NCBI RefSeq assembly: GCF_001039355.2
Contig: NW_019775418.1
Coordinates: 149,160 to 213,159, forward strand
Reading direction: 5' to 3'
From: Lingula anatina
Lineage: Eukaryota > Brachiopoda > Lingulata > Lingulida > Lingulidae
DNA length: 64,000 nucleotides
Position numbers and translations under genes: made by a program. Below the pieces are notes generated by a model that was not told the origin of the DNA, made no database searches, and saw only the letters and a list, made by a program, of their open reading frames with translations. Positions 1 to 10,334 of the stretch are shown here, in pieces (position 1 is the first letter of the stretch; every line of letters begins with the position of its first letter).

Positions 1-1
1 C

Positions 2-130
2 GTGAACGCTTTCTTTATTGAACGGATTGGGGGCAGGCCGTTTGACGAGGTGTTTTTTGTCGGTCGAGTTCATTTCTTAAGAGTCTTAGTTAAAATGGCG
101 TGTATGCTACTTCAGAAAGGTAAACTCTGA
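2..130 (+). CDS. 3' end of unknown membrane protein paralogue A (partial)
   Basis: The first 130 bases hold the last 42 codons and the TGA stop of a gene whose body lies left of the window. The stretch matches the end of the complete paralogue at 3527-3655 almost base for base, with one visible change near the end (cttcag against ctacag). The reading frame is the same as in the paralogue and ends in the same GKL-stop. The 3' flank is also related: a block around 225-300 resembles 3870-3955. This shows that the duplicated unit is about 3.5 kb and lies head to tail. Function is unknown; see the complete copy. Confidence 0.75.
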   Translation: MNAFFIERIGGRPFDEVFFVGRVHFLRVLVKMACMLLQKGKL

Positions 131-332
131 AGCCATTATGATACACTGTAATAGTTATGATCAGTTATGTCTCAATTTACCATGTCCGCGAAAGGCATTG
201 TAATGTTTAGTTTATTTATTGAGCAAAGTATTTCCCCGAGACTAAGTATGGTTATTACGCCACTAGATGTCAATTACTGGGGACATTTTTCATCATCATG
301 GCTACTGGGAATATTAGGGATATATATATATA

Positions 333-565
333 TGGGAGACCGGGACTAGTTGGACCCCGGAGTAAGTTGGCCCCCCATTAAGTTTCTTTAATAAAGTTAC
401 TTTAAGATGCTAAATTATTTCATTTGGACTCACTGCCGACGCTTTCTTAGCACTATTGGATACGGTCACTTTACAAAATGATGTGATATATTCTTTTACC
501 CTATAGTTACTTTGTCATAAATTGATGGGCAACTATTCAGGGGTCCAACTGGTCCCGGTCTCCCC
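333..565. mobile_element. MITE-like element with about 25-bp terminal inverted repeats
   Basis: The left end (gggagaccgggactagttgg onward, from 334) is the reverse complement of the right end (ending at 565) over about 25 bases with one mismatch. A TA-rich microsatellite lies on the left and tatat on the right, as expected for insertion into a TA-rich target. The interior of about 180 bp is AT-rich and has no ORF. It sits in the 3' flank of paralogue A and is not seen after paralogue B. Confidence 0.7.
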
Positions 566-1813
566 TATATATGTGTACTTCCGGTGTGAATGGTGAGATG
601 AATTTTGAAGAAATAGGAAAATAAGCTTATGAAAGTAGTACGTATATAATAATGAAAATTACACGAAGAACATAGGATTGTGTGCGTTAGAAAAAGGATA
701 TTAGGCAGACAAGTTTAACAGAACTAAAGTCTGAGAAATTTACATTTATTATCGCTAGTTTACATTTATTATCACTGAAAATAAAAAATAAAATTTTTTA
801 TATGGAATGTAATGTCTACAGAATATTATTTATATTTAATCAAAGACAAAAAATTACACAGTTTTAGAAAGTGATGTTTAGTTATGCATAAAATTTTGAA
901 ATTAAATTTTTCATATAATTTAATTTAATATATTAATTTAATTTAATTGATAATTTCTGATGAATATTCATCTGTGTAGTAATAATAATCAAAAGTTTAA
1001 ACGTTTCATTTTGGTACACAATAAAGTAGACCCAATTTTAAAGCATTAGGTCATACTGTGACCTTCTTCAGTACGTGTGTGATATAATAAGACTACTCAT
1101 CCTTGCATCAGTAGCTTCGCATTTTAATAGTTTGATAGTTACAATGTTAAAATACAATTTAAAAAACAACTCAATAAGCGAAGCGCAGGTGTTTGGATTG
1201 ATACAATTACTTATTCATTGTTGAGTAGTGTTCAGTATCATAATAACAGCCACTGAGGAAGGGCACTGAGGAAATACTTTGGTTCTGCTTTTTCATTTTA
1301 TGTACAATATGAAACTTTTAAACTTATGATTATTATCAATAGACTACTTAGATGAATATTTATCAGAAAATATAAAATGATATATGAAATGTTTAATTTT
1401 GAAATTTTTATGCATAATAAAACTTGACTTTAGCATTCTTCACGTGAAAATTTACCGCAAGTTTTTCTATCAGAGGTACCTAGTGACTCAATCTTTTATA
1501 AGCTTTCATGCTTTGTTATATGTTATTATGAGTAGCAAGCCAAACTTGTCGCCATGTTTAATAACATAAAAGTCACTATAAAATGACGAATTATGCATGC
1601 GCAAAGGCCATTGCAGCGGGATTTCCTCGTCGCAAATAATAGCCTCGAAACTAAAGGTGATACCGCTATTAGCGCTCGGATAGCGACGAATCGCCATGCT
1701 TGAGCCCGGGCGCAATTCGCGATGCTTTCGACTTCCGGATCCCAGCTAGAATCATGAAGGGTTCATCACTTTAGGGAGTTCAACATCAGTATTCTACATT
1801 CCTCTAGATCGCG
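566..1813. other. Intergenic, no gene seen
   Basis: AT-rich sequence with many poly-A and poly-T runs and an ATTTAATT-rich patch near 895-950. Short ORFs here have no recognisable motif. It must hold the promoter of the gene starting at 1814, but I see no clear element. Confidence 0.5.
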
Positions 1814-2142
1814 ATGTGGATGTATGCAGGATTATTTTTCTTCGTTACTATACTTTTATTTCTTTTTGCCGCTGCAGCCCTTCTCATGGCAACGCGGAAT
1901 GGGACGAGTCTGCCCCTAACGGGTGGATTGACAATGAGACGGTGGGTAGAACCTCATGGGAAAATAGCTGAAACTATCATAGCAGAAATGCAGGCTATTT
2001 CCATAAATTCCGTGGGATCGCTGTTCACTCACACCATGCTTCATGGAGACGTCGAGGCTTTACGAAGACGAATAATAATGATCATCTATAAACAGGGAAA
2101 ACCTGTTATGTTTCACGTAAGTCTCTCCCTCTCCCTCTCCCT

Positions 2143-2201
<59 letters not shown>

Positions 2202-3655
2202 TGCGCGCGCGCGCGCGCGCGAGCCAGACGTGGATTGGCCTCACTTGTTGCGCCAGAGTCCGTGCGAAAGTAGGTAGGTAGCAAATAACTACCAGGTATA
2301 TGGGAATTCTAACTATCGATGCAGTCGACATTGGGCGAATACAATGCACAATATTCTCACATTATGATATATTATTACCTCTGCCAAGGAGGTTATGTTT
2401 TCATCCCTGTTTGTCTGTCTGTCTGTTTTGTTTGTCATCAACATTACTCAAAAAGTTATGGACCGATTTTGATGAAATTTTCAGGGTAGGTGGGAAATGG
2501 GTTATCTTAGAAGTGATTAGTTTTTGGTGGTGATCCGGATCAATAATAAATCAATAATAATAAAAAATCGCTGCCTTGGCGGAGGTCTGGGATCTCGGAG
2601 TGCTTTTCTAGTTACATATATAACATTCTGTATACATATACGACTCAGACACATAAAATGATTTGCCAAACTTTAACATCACTTGGTTGAAAAAAAGTTC
2701 CCTGAAATGTAATTTGGCCATGAAATCGCCATTATGATACTTCAGCGCAGATAGACCAGATGAGGCTCAACGTGTGTGCTACTGTTGTATATGTCTTTGT
2801 GACCTAATTTAGTCTCATAAAGAATGTACAGTAATTTTAAGACGTTATTCTTGTTGTCATCCATAGTTCACCCAATAAGGTCGTACTTTATATATGCCTG
2901 CACGCAGGACCCGTTAAACTTGTTTAATATTGAAGTGTTTGTGCACATACGGCAGCGTACTTCCCAATGCACGTAAAGCGCAAACATTTGCTAACTCTAA
3001 AACCACTTACAGCTAAATCCCTTGCTTAACCGTTTTAATTCTTTAATTATTATTTCCGCCTCTTTTTAGTCGTTTTATTGTTTTTCAGGCTATACTTAAG
3101 GTCAAAAAGCTGTCTGATCACAAGACGCCTATATTCCACGTAGGCTTAGTGATGGTTATAAGCGCAATGAAGCGGAAAGGACTGCAAAAAATCACAGCAC
3201 TGAACTTGTGGCTATTAACATTGGATTATTTCACAACCACGTTTATCGCCACCGATGTCGGCGCCTCCCCGAGTGGTTATCGCTTACTTTGTCATATACT
3301 GGAAGATCCGTACCCGGACTACAGAAATCCTGAGGCGCGCCCCAGTGAAGAACACGTGCTCATCGCCAACCACGTTATTAACTGCCACAAACCAGACATG
3401 GGAATGAGCAGCCTGGCAACTTTTAATCAGGACACATTTGTTGTGAAAGATTCGAGCAAGAGGGAAGGAGGAGGAAGCTACCAGTGCGCGCATACATTGC
3501 GTGATGGTGAAAGTAGCAATATTGCCGTGAACGCTTTCTTTATTGAACGGATTGGGGGCAGGCCGTTTGACGAGGTGTTTTTTGTCGGTCGAGTTCATTT
3601 CTTAAGAGTCTTAGTTAAAATGGCGTGTATGCTACTACAGAAAGGTAAACTCTGA
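1814..3655 (+). CDS. Unknown single-pass membrane-anchored protein, paralogue B (two exons)
   Basis: Exon 1 runs 1814-2116 (101 codons, donor CAC|GTAAGT). Exon 2 runs 3089-3655 (acceptor TTTTTCAG|GC) and ends at TGA; both are phase 0 and give 289 residues. Residues 5-27 form one strong hydrophobic segment, so the protein is a signal-anchored or secretory-pathway protein with most of the chain on one side of the membrane. The C-terminal half carries a motif-rich stretch (DVGASPSGYR, LIANHVINCH, GGSYQCAHTLRDGE, RPFDEVFFVG) that looks conserved and enzyme-like, but I do not recognise the family and assign no function. The intron begins with a long CT/GT/GC microsatellite. The near-identical fragment at 2-130 shows a tandem array. 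The start is the first ATG of the ORF, placed just before the hydrophobic segment. Confidence 0.6.
2122..2221. repeat. (CT)n(GT)n(GC)n compound microsatellite in intron
   Basis: About 60 bases of CT, then about 18 of GT, then about 19 of GC (alternating purine-pyrimidine, potential Z-DNA). It lies six bases after the donor of the unknown gene's intron. Confidence 0.95.
2378..2610. mobile_element. Short dispersed MITE-like repeat with inverted termini
   Basis: It begins CCTCTGCCAAGG and near the right end carries CCTTGGCGGAGG, giving inverted termini of about 12 bases with one mismatch. The interior has the phrase AAAAAGTTATGGACCGATTT and GGTGATCCGGATC. From memory, this consensus recurs in genomes of many marine animals; I have not checked this. 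It lies in the intron of the unknown gene and has no coding capacity. Confidence 0.65.
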
Positions 3656-5201
3656 AGTAATGATGATGATAGTCATCCCATGAATTATTTTTTGGGCATT
3701 GTAATGTGTACTTTACTGTTGGTGAATGTACCACAGGCATTGTGATATTTTATACAATACGGATGGAAATTTATGACTATTTATTATGTAACAAACAGAT
3801 ATAAGAATATTAGTAACACTACAGGCTATCTACTAACTACATGTATCAGAGCATTATCTGTTTTCTCGAGCAACACATTTGCCTAGAGTAAGTATGGTTA
3901 TTAGGTCACTACATGTCAATAATTGAGGACACTTTTTCATCATCGGTAGAAGAGATACTTCGCTTATGTGGGGCAGATTGCGGTTGTTGAGACGTTATTG
4001 AGATTGTTTAGAGATCCCGAGTTCCTGCACTGTTTCCATTGTAGGCTTAACTAAAATGTCAACATATAACAGCCTCATGTACCCAGCAAAATATTCATTT
4101 AAAGTTTTGTCCGTCGGCCTCAATACTTCCCTCGGTAAGCTAATGAAGGAATGATAAATCTCATATCCGTCTGAAATATCAAAATGTGGTTACTTAATCC
4201 ACAAAACAACATTTAGCTGACGGACCCAGTGTTTGTCGCTGTTATATATCTATCTGCCAACTACTGTATCAAATCTATTTTAAACAACCATGCAACTGGG
4301 TCGGGTGTATCAGTGAAAACATTTGAATTCAGTCAGATAACAGCAATAAAATATGTCACAATGTCTGTTGTGTACATAGAGATAGCGCCATGTTGCTGAT
4401 AAAGCTGACTTGAACACTGAACGTCTCGCCTGACCAGGTGTACATGTCAAGAGAGACAGCACATCTAAATTGCGACTGGGAGCGTGTACCTGCCACGAAA
4501 AGAAATATAACTGGAGAAAAGAGAGGTAAATCTGATTTCTTTTCAGAAAACATACTGCATAGGTGATTATTACAGTCTGCGTCTGAGTAGGGTGGTAAAA
4601 ACAACTCGTTGCTACGCAGTTAGAATTTTATTATATTTGTTCTTTGATATTTTCGGTTGGGTTTTTCTTCTTCGTTCACTGTATAAAAGATTTTTTATTC
4701 CTGCATATTTGATATTCTGAATATCTGTGAAGTATTTGCCCGTCCTTGTACCTTCCCTATAAAAAATCTTTCGGTTACCTTCCTTTTTTCATCATTTCCA
4801 TCTGTCATTTATTTCATAATTCACTTGATTGATTTATGTTTAAATTACGCACCTTTATGTATATTTTTACTTTCATTTCCTTCTCTATTTATTTAAAATC
4901 ATTTCACTTTGCGGACGTGCTATATTCTGTGTCATGTTTCCTATTATCGGATGAATTTTATTCACCTCTCTGCCGTGATGTAAAGTATTGCACATCCACC
5001 CCATAAGGATCCTTGCGGGAAGTTTCATAACTTCTCTTGCCTATGTCAGACTTGTCTTATTTCATTTAAACATTAAGTCTCATACCTTACATTACACTGT
5101 TTGCATAAAGCTTATTGATATGTGTTGACCTCAATTTCCAAACGTTATCATTAAATCCATGCTTTCCATTCCTCTATTTTAAGATATTGATCCCAGGAGC
5201 C
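3656..5201. other. Intergenic between unknown gene and TRIM gene
   Basis: Contains the 3' flank shared with paralogue A (about 3870-3955), then AT-rich unique sequence. A probable 5'-UTR splice acceptor (CTCTATTTTAAG, ending at 5183) lies just upstream of the TRIM start. No other gene seen. Confidence 0.45.
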
Positions 5202-7103
5202 ATGTCTCTGTCCAAAATCCTGACGGAAGATTTCCTAACGTGCAGCATATGTCTCGAAAAGTTCAAAGAACCCAAGGTCCTCGGCTGTACTCATACGTTT
5301 TGCCAGCATTGCCTCCAAGACCATTTGGACAAAAATTTCAAAGGTCAGCCTCGCTTCCCTTGTCCTATCTGTAGACGTCAGTGTGACCTCCCTAGGGGCG
5401 GTGTAAGTTGTTTACAAAAAAACCATCTTCTAGTAAGCATATCATACACACTTGGTCAAGTAGAACAAGCGAAAGATGCCAAGAAGTGCGAAGTATGTTG
5501 TCTGAAAAATGTCCGCAATCCACCAACGGCAACGAAACGTTGTTTGAACTGCGAGGAAAGTATATGTGGAAATTGCTCTGAGGACCATGTACTTCATAAG
5601 TTAAATCGTGAACACAAATTGTTTCCAGTCGACCAGATTGACAGCGACGAATACGTGGCAGAGCTGCGTGCCCGACAAAACGCACTTTGTGACCACAACA
5701 ACAAGGAGCCCGTAGAAATCTTCTGTCCAGTGTGTAAAAAGTACATCTGCGCCACTTGTATGTTTTTAGAACACCAAGGTCATGATTGCCTTAGGATCGA
5801 AACTGCTGCCGACAAACGCAAGAAAGAACTACAGCTCCGCGTGAGACCCATCGAGAAGAAAAGTCGACTCTTTGATCAGTTCAAAAGTGCTGTTGAATTC
5901 CAAAAAGCGTCAGTAAAATATGGAAGAGCGAAAGCAAAGGATGAAGTAAACAAACAGTTGGAGCTTATTATTAAGATGAGCCGTCAATGTGCCAAGGATC
6001 TTTTGGAAGAAATAGATGCCAAGTCGAACGCCAAATTAGACATTTTAAACGGTTTAATCGAAACTGCTGCCGCCAACCAAAACCAACTGGACAACGTTAT
6101 AGAGTTCTCCAGAAAGCTTATTAACCATGGGAACGATATGGATGTCTTGCAAATGGCCTCCGCCTGTGAGCAAAGCAGTGAGAGCGTTCAGACTATCGAC
6201 ATCCCGACCCTACCAGCAGCTATGACCCAGCTACAGCTTATCACCAACGACATGGAGCTGTGCGTTTCCAATATCAACAGTTGCCTTGGAGACGTGGTTC
6301 CCGCTGTGAGTGGAAGACTGGTGGCACCATTCAAAGTAGAACTGAGCCTGTCTCCTGACGAGGCTATCAGTCACGTGACCACTGATGCAAATGGTGACAT
6401 CATTGTTGGTATTTGGTGTAATGGTGACAAGTCACGGAATATAATCCACATCTACGATAGTACCTTTATCCTACAGGGCAAAATTTCAAACCCAAGACTA
6501 GGAAAAGAGGATGGATTTGGTGGGACTGCCATTGATCATGACGGTAATATCGTCACTAGATGCCGAGAGTCAAATGAAATCATCGTCTTCACCAAGACAG
6601 GAAACCAAGTAAGAACATTCCACAGTGAGTTACCAGAAGCAGTAGCGGTCAACAGTAAGGGTCACTATGTAGTGGCTGGTTACAGTACTCTGACCGTGTA
6701 CCACAAGAATGGAAAGGTCCTGCAGGCAATACCAGACCGACAGGGAGATTATCACAAATACATCCACTGTGGCGCGAATGATGACGTCATCGTCACAGAT
6801 CAAGAAGATCACATCCGTGTGTACGATTCCACTCTCCAGCTTAAATACAGATACGGTACCCTGGGTGATGGGGAAGGACAGGTGGACAGTCCATGCGGTA
6901 TGTGCTGTTTGGATAATGGAGACATCATTCTAGCAGACATGAAAAACCATCGTCTACACTTGGTGTCACCAGATGGTGAATTCAAGCAGTTTCTCTTGAA
7001 CAAAGAAAATGGACTTTGCAAGCCGAAAGATGTTACTATAAATCGTCTCGGACAACTGGTCGTTGTGGAAAGATGGGGCGACATTAAATTTTTTGAATTA
7101 TGA
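5202..7103 (+). CDS. TRIM-NHL protein (RING, B-boxes, coiled coil, NHL propeller), single coding exon
   Basis: Predicted E3 ubiquitin ligase of the TRIM2/3/32/56-like group, 633 residues. The RING finger spans residues 14-57 with all eight ligands visible (C14, C17, C29, H31, C34, C37, C54, C57). A first B-box-like finger starts at C96 and a second lies at about 162-200. A charged helical stretch (about 205-300) is the likely coiled coil. The C-terminal third is a run of NHL-type beta-propeller blades, such as the one containing GQVDSPCGMCCLDNGDIILA. I chose the ATG at 5202 because it directly precedes the RING leader; an in-frame ATG at 5115 would add 29 hydrophobic residues and lies before a plausible acceptor at 5183. 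The uninterrupted coding region suggests 5'-UTR splicing only or origin by retroposition, typical of lineage-expanded TRIM-NHL genes in invertebrates. Substrate unknown. Confidence 0.88.
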   Translation: MSLSKILTEDFLTCSICLEKFKEPKVLGCTHTFCQHCLQDHLDKNFKGQPRFPCPICRRQCDLPRGGVSCLQKNHLLVSISYTLGQVEQAKDAKKCEVCCLKNVRNPPTATKRCLNCEESICGNCSEDHVLHKLNREHKLFPVDQIDSDEYVAELRARQNALCDHNNKEPVEIFCPVCKKYICATCMFLEHQGHDCLRIETAADKRKKELQLRVRPIEKKSRLFDQFKSAVEFQKASVKYGRAKAKDEVNKQLELIIKMSRQCAKDLLEEIDAKSNAKLDILNGLIETAAANQNQLDNVIEFSRKLINHGNDMDVLQMASACEQSSESVQTIDIPTLPAAMTQLQLITNDMELCVSNINSCLGDVVPAVSGRLVAPFKVELSLSPDEAISHVTTDANGDIIVGIWCNGDKSRNIIHIYDSTFILQGKISNPRLGKEDGFGGTAIDHDGNIVTRCRESNEIIVFTKTGNQVRTFHSELPEAVAVNSKGHYVVAGYSTLTVYHKNGKVLQAIPDRQGDYHKYIHCGANDDVIVTDQEDHIRVYDSTLQLKYRYGTLGDGEGQVDSPCGMCCLDNGDIILADMKNHRLHLVSPDGEFKQFLLNKENGLCKPKDVTINRLGQLVVVERWGDIKFFEL

Positions 7104-10054
7104 GTGATTACTATGCTTACAATTGACTCTAAATCAATATTTTAGATATAGACAATATACGGAATATACAACATTGGTCAAAAAGGTTGTCCCACCCCCA
7201 TTTTCATGTACTTTTATTTACAAATGATCACCTGACAGCTGTGAACTGTTAGATATAGTGCTTTTTATTACGGATACCGTGTCTAACATGATTAATGGGT
7301 AAAAAAAATACAAAATAGTGGTGAAAATATACAAATTTTATACCATTTAGTAAAATTTATAAGAGGTACCCCCTCAAATCGACTGTTTCACTGTGACTTC
7401 TACAGATGTAAAGAAATGTCTATAAAATTGAAAAGACGCCATCAAATGTCACCAAATTCACACACAATTAGCATTAGGGTGTGCTCGTTAAAGGTATCTG
7501 ATTTTCAACGGATTTGGTGCTCAATAGAAATGCAGGAAGTAGTAAGAGAACAGCGAATTCTCTTACGCTTCCGACTAGTCACGAGACTCAAGAGAAAAAG
7601 GATCGTGGAGAGCAAATTTCGGTCACAGGGTCTCAAATAAATACGCTTTTTATTCTCGACTGAATTTGTTTACACCTATCTAACTTAAAACTCACCACCA
7701 GATGGTTCCATAAAAGGTATAAGCGCGTCGCATGGTTGAGTTTTCTTTGCAAACGGCGACGTCATTTCGTGGAATGAAACTAGGGACCTTGAAACGAGGG
7801 GCCTTGAAACTGGCGTTTGAATGATATTCTGCCACTCTTTTCTGGGGACACTGGTTGTCTTTGTACGACCAGCACAGAGATCCAGTGTTCTTGTTGTGAT
7901 ACGAGGACACAGTGGCGGATTTACAGGGGGGTGAGGGGGTCCTGCTCCCTCCCCCCAACTTCGATTTCTGGTCCCCTATTGAAATGAGAATTTTGACTAG
8001 CTGAATCATAGTTCTAAACTGTACCAAATGGCACCGTTCTCCCTCTAAGATACCAATTTTTTTCGGGGCCCTTCAGCGGGCCCCTAACCTCACGCCAATT
8101 GGGGGAGGGGGGAGGGTCGGCTTTGCATCCGCAGAAATTGCCGAAAAGACCACCCCTCACATTTCGGACCACAGAGCATATAACTGCCTGCATCCATTGT
8201 TTCGAGAGTTGTGTGGTAATTACGTAACACATCTAGCTACACATTGAGTGACACCTCAGTTTCGGATTTAAAATAGTTAAAGAGAAAATAAATCTTTTAT
8301 AGAAAATTTGCTAGCCAAAAATAATATTCCATATTAAGTATTAATCCAGTATACCTCTCCTACCAACACGTTTCCTGCGACTCCTTTTTGGCGCGTTAAA
8401 GTAACACCCGGGGCTCAGTATTTAATACATAAGTGACTTGCAAGAGTTTGTGATAAATTGCACGTTCTGCAGACAGTGCACGGAGAGGGAAGCTGACAAT
8501 TTTGATCAAGTCTTCCAAAGTTAAAATACAGAACGCACAAAAAAACGATGATTTTCGATGGATTTTCTCAACGGTTAGGGTATACCTTGTCAATTTGAAA
8601 AAAAATTCCAGGAAAATGTTTTTATTTATTTATTAATTTAGTTTACTTTATAAAGGTCTAGCCTGCTTTGTAGATTTTCGTATCCACATCATTTAATTTA
8701 AATTAAAAAAAGAAAACTTGGACCGACCCTGTTCAGCTACTATGCTGGTTAAACATAAATCAAAGTGTATTTCGTCTACTGACCATGTTTACAGATATCC
8801 GTCGCTGAAAGAAATGATCTTGGTCTTATCTACATTTCTACTAATGTACCCTCCTAGCATATTTCACGTTAAACAATTGAAGTAATGTTTACGTCTTAAT
8901 TTTCTAATTACACGTAATAATTAAAGAGGAATCAAATAAGTAAAATAATAGGGAGTTATTGTGTGCAAGTTTAATATTTTTACGAGTCGACAAGTGTAGA
9001 AATTATTTTAGTGTTAAGAAAAGATGAAAAAGGCCAAAGTCAAATATAGTTTTATTTATTTTGTTAATTTCACAATAGAGTTATTGTTTTCTGTCACGTG
9101 CATAATACATGCTACCTGAGTTAACCTGCATCTCAAGTTTACCTACATGATTTTCCACTGAACACCCACCAGAAGTAAAAGACTATCGAAAGGTTCGTCG
9201 TTACCCTCACCCTTACAAACGAACTGAATTGGCAAGAGCTGGACTCTTTCCCATTCTTGTCACATGTCACGTGACTTAAAAAAATAATTCCATGTAAAAC
9301 AAGCGCATCATTTCTGGTCCGGGCTGTTACAATGATCTGCTGCGGCATCAACTGATATCCTTAAAGCTGGCGAGCTCGAGTCACGATAAACGTGACATCG
9401 TTACGCCTACGGCATCATGACCCTACCCGCTTACGGTAAACCTCGTACATTTTCTTATGGTGATAATGCCGGGGCATGGTTTGCTTTTAGCGATAAAGTT
9501 GAATGCTTTTGGATATAAAATGAAATAAATTATTTTAAAAATTCATTCATTTAACCATGAAGTAAATATACACATATTCAGCAGTTTTGAGTGCTTCTTG
9601 TAAGAATTTGCCATTTTAACCCAGTTATGCACACTGGTACACTTTGCTACATTTGGTCATTTAGAACCCGAATATTTTAAACCATTAAAGGGCCCTTTAC
9701 AACGCGAATAAAAGGTGCCTTATACATCTTCTGTAAGTATGGATAAACATAATAAATATTGATTAAAATAAAATAAAATTTATCCCTAATTCTATTTTGG
9801 TCTTACATATTTCCATCCTTATATATCAAATATGTGAATTTATTTCCTTTAATTTTTTTTTATTTGAAAGAAACGGAGTTTTGGCAGGTTACAATATTTA
9901 AATGTGTCATTTTACAATGCAGTTTCACTATAAAATTTCCCTACGGAAAGTCAAATTATTTTTCATGGCCACAAGAATTTTTCGCACTGCAATTTAAGCC
10001 GTCCCGTCACGATTAGTACAGTTTCGTTACCGGGAAATACCTACTTATGTCAGG
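7104..10054. other. Intergenic region, 3 kb, with one degenerate MITE-like patch
   Basis: No gene with recognisable motif. Around 7911-8130 a C/G-rich stretch starts with cagtggcggatttacagggg, which resembles the terminal sequence of hAT-type MITEs known to me by pattern (CAGTGGCGGATCCAG). The right end is degenerate. The rest is AT-rich unique sequence. Confidence 0.4.
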
Positions 10055-10273
10055 ACCTGTGCGAGAGGCTAGGCTTGCGATATCATGCGATGATGTGTGG
10101 CAACTCAGGGCCTGTGCGAGAGGGTAGGTTTGTGATATCATGCAATGATGTGTGGCAACTCGGGGCCTGTGCGAGAGGGTAGGCTTGCGATATCATGCAA
10201 TGGTGTGTGGCAACTCAGGGCCTGTGCGAGAGGGTAGGCTTGTGATAGCAGGCTTAATTGTGTGACAACTCAG
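10055..10273. repeat. Four tandem copies of a 55-bp repeat
   Basis: The unit begins CCTGTGCGAGAGGNTAGG, carries GATATCATGCAATGATG and ends TGGCAACTCAGGG. Three copies are nearly identical and the fourth is diverged. It ends about 60 bases before the ATG of the first zincin-ShKT gene, so it lies in its promoter or 5' UTR. The paralogue at 17156 lacks it. Confidence 0.9.
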
Positions 10274-10334
10274 AGTCTGTCTGAACGTGAATTTGAAGGT
10301 TAACACTTGACACAAGGACCCTCACTCCAGAAAC

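Noticed and set aside
2060-2349. Two minus-strand ORFs rich in RERERE/HTHTHT
   Set aside because: Pure translation of the CT/GT/GC microsatellite.
8014-8232. Minus-strand ORF of 72 residues in the C/G-rich patch
   Set aside because: Lies in a degenerate repeat-like region and shows no domain.
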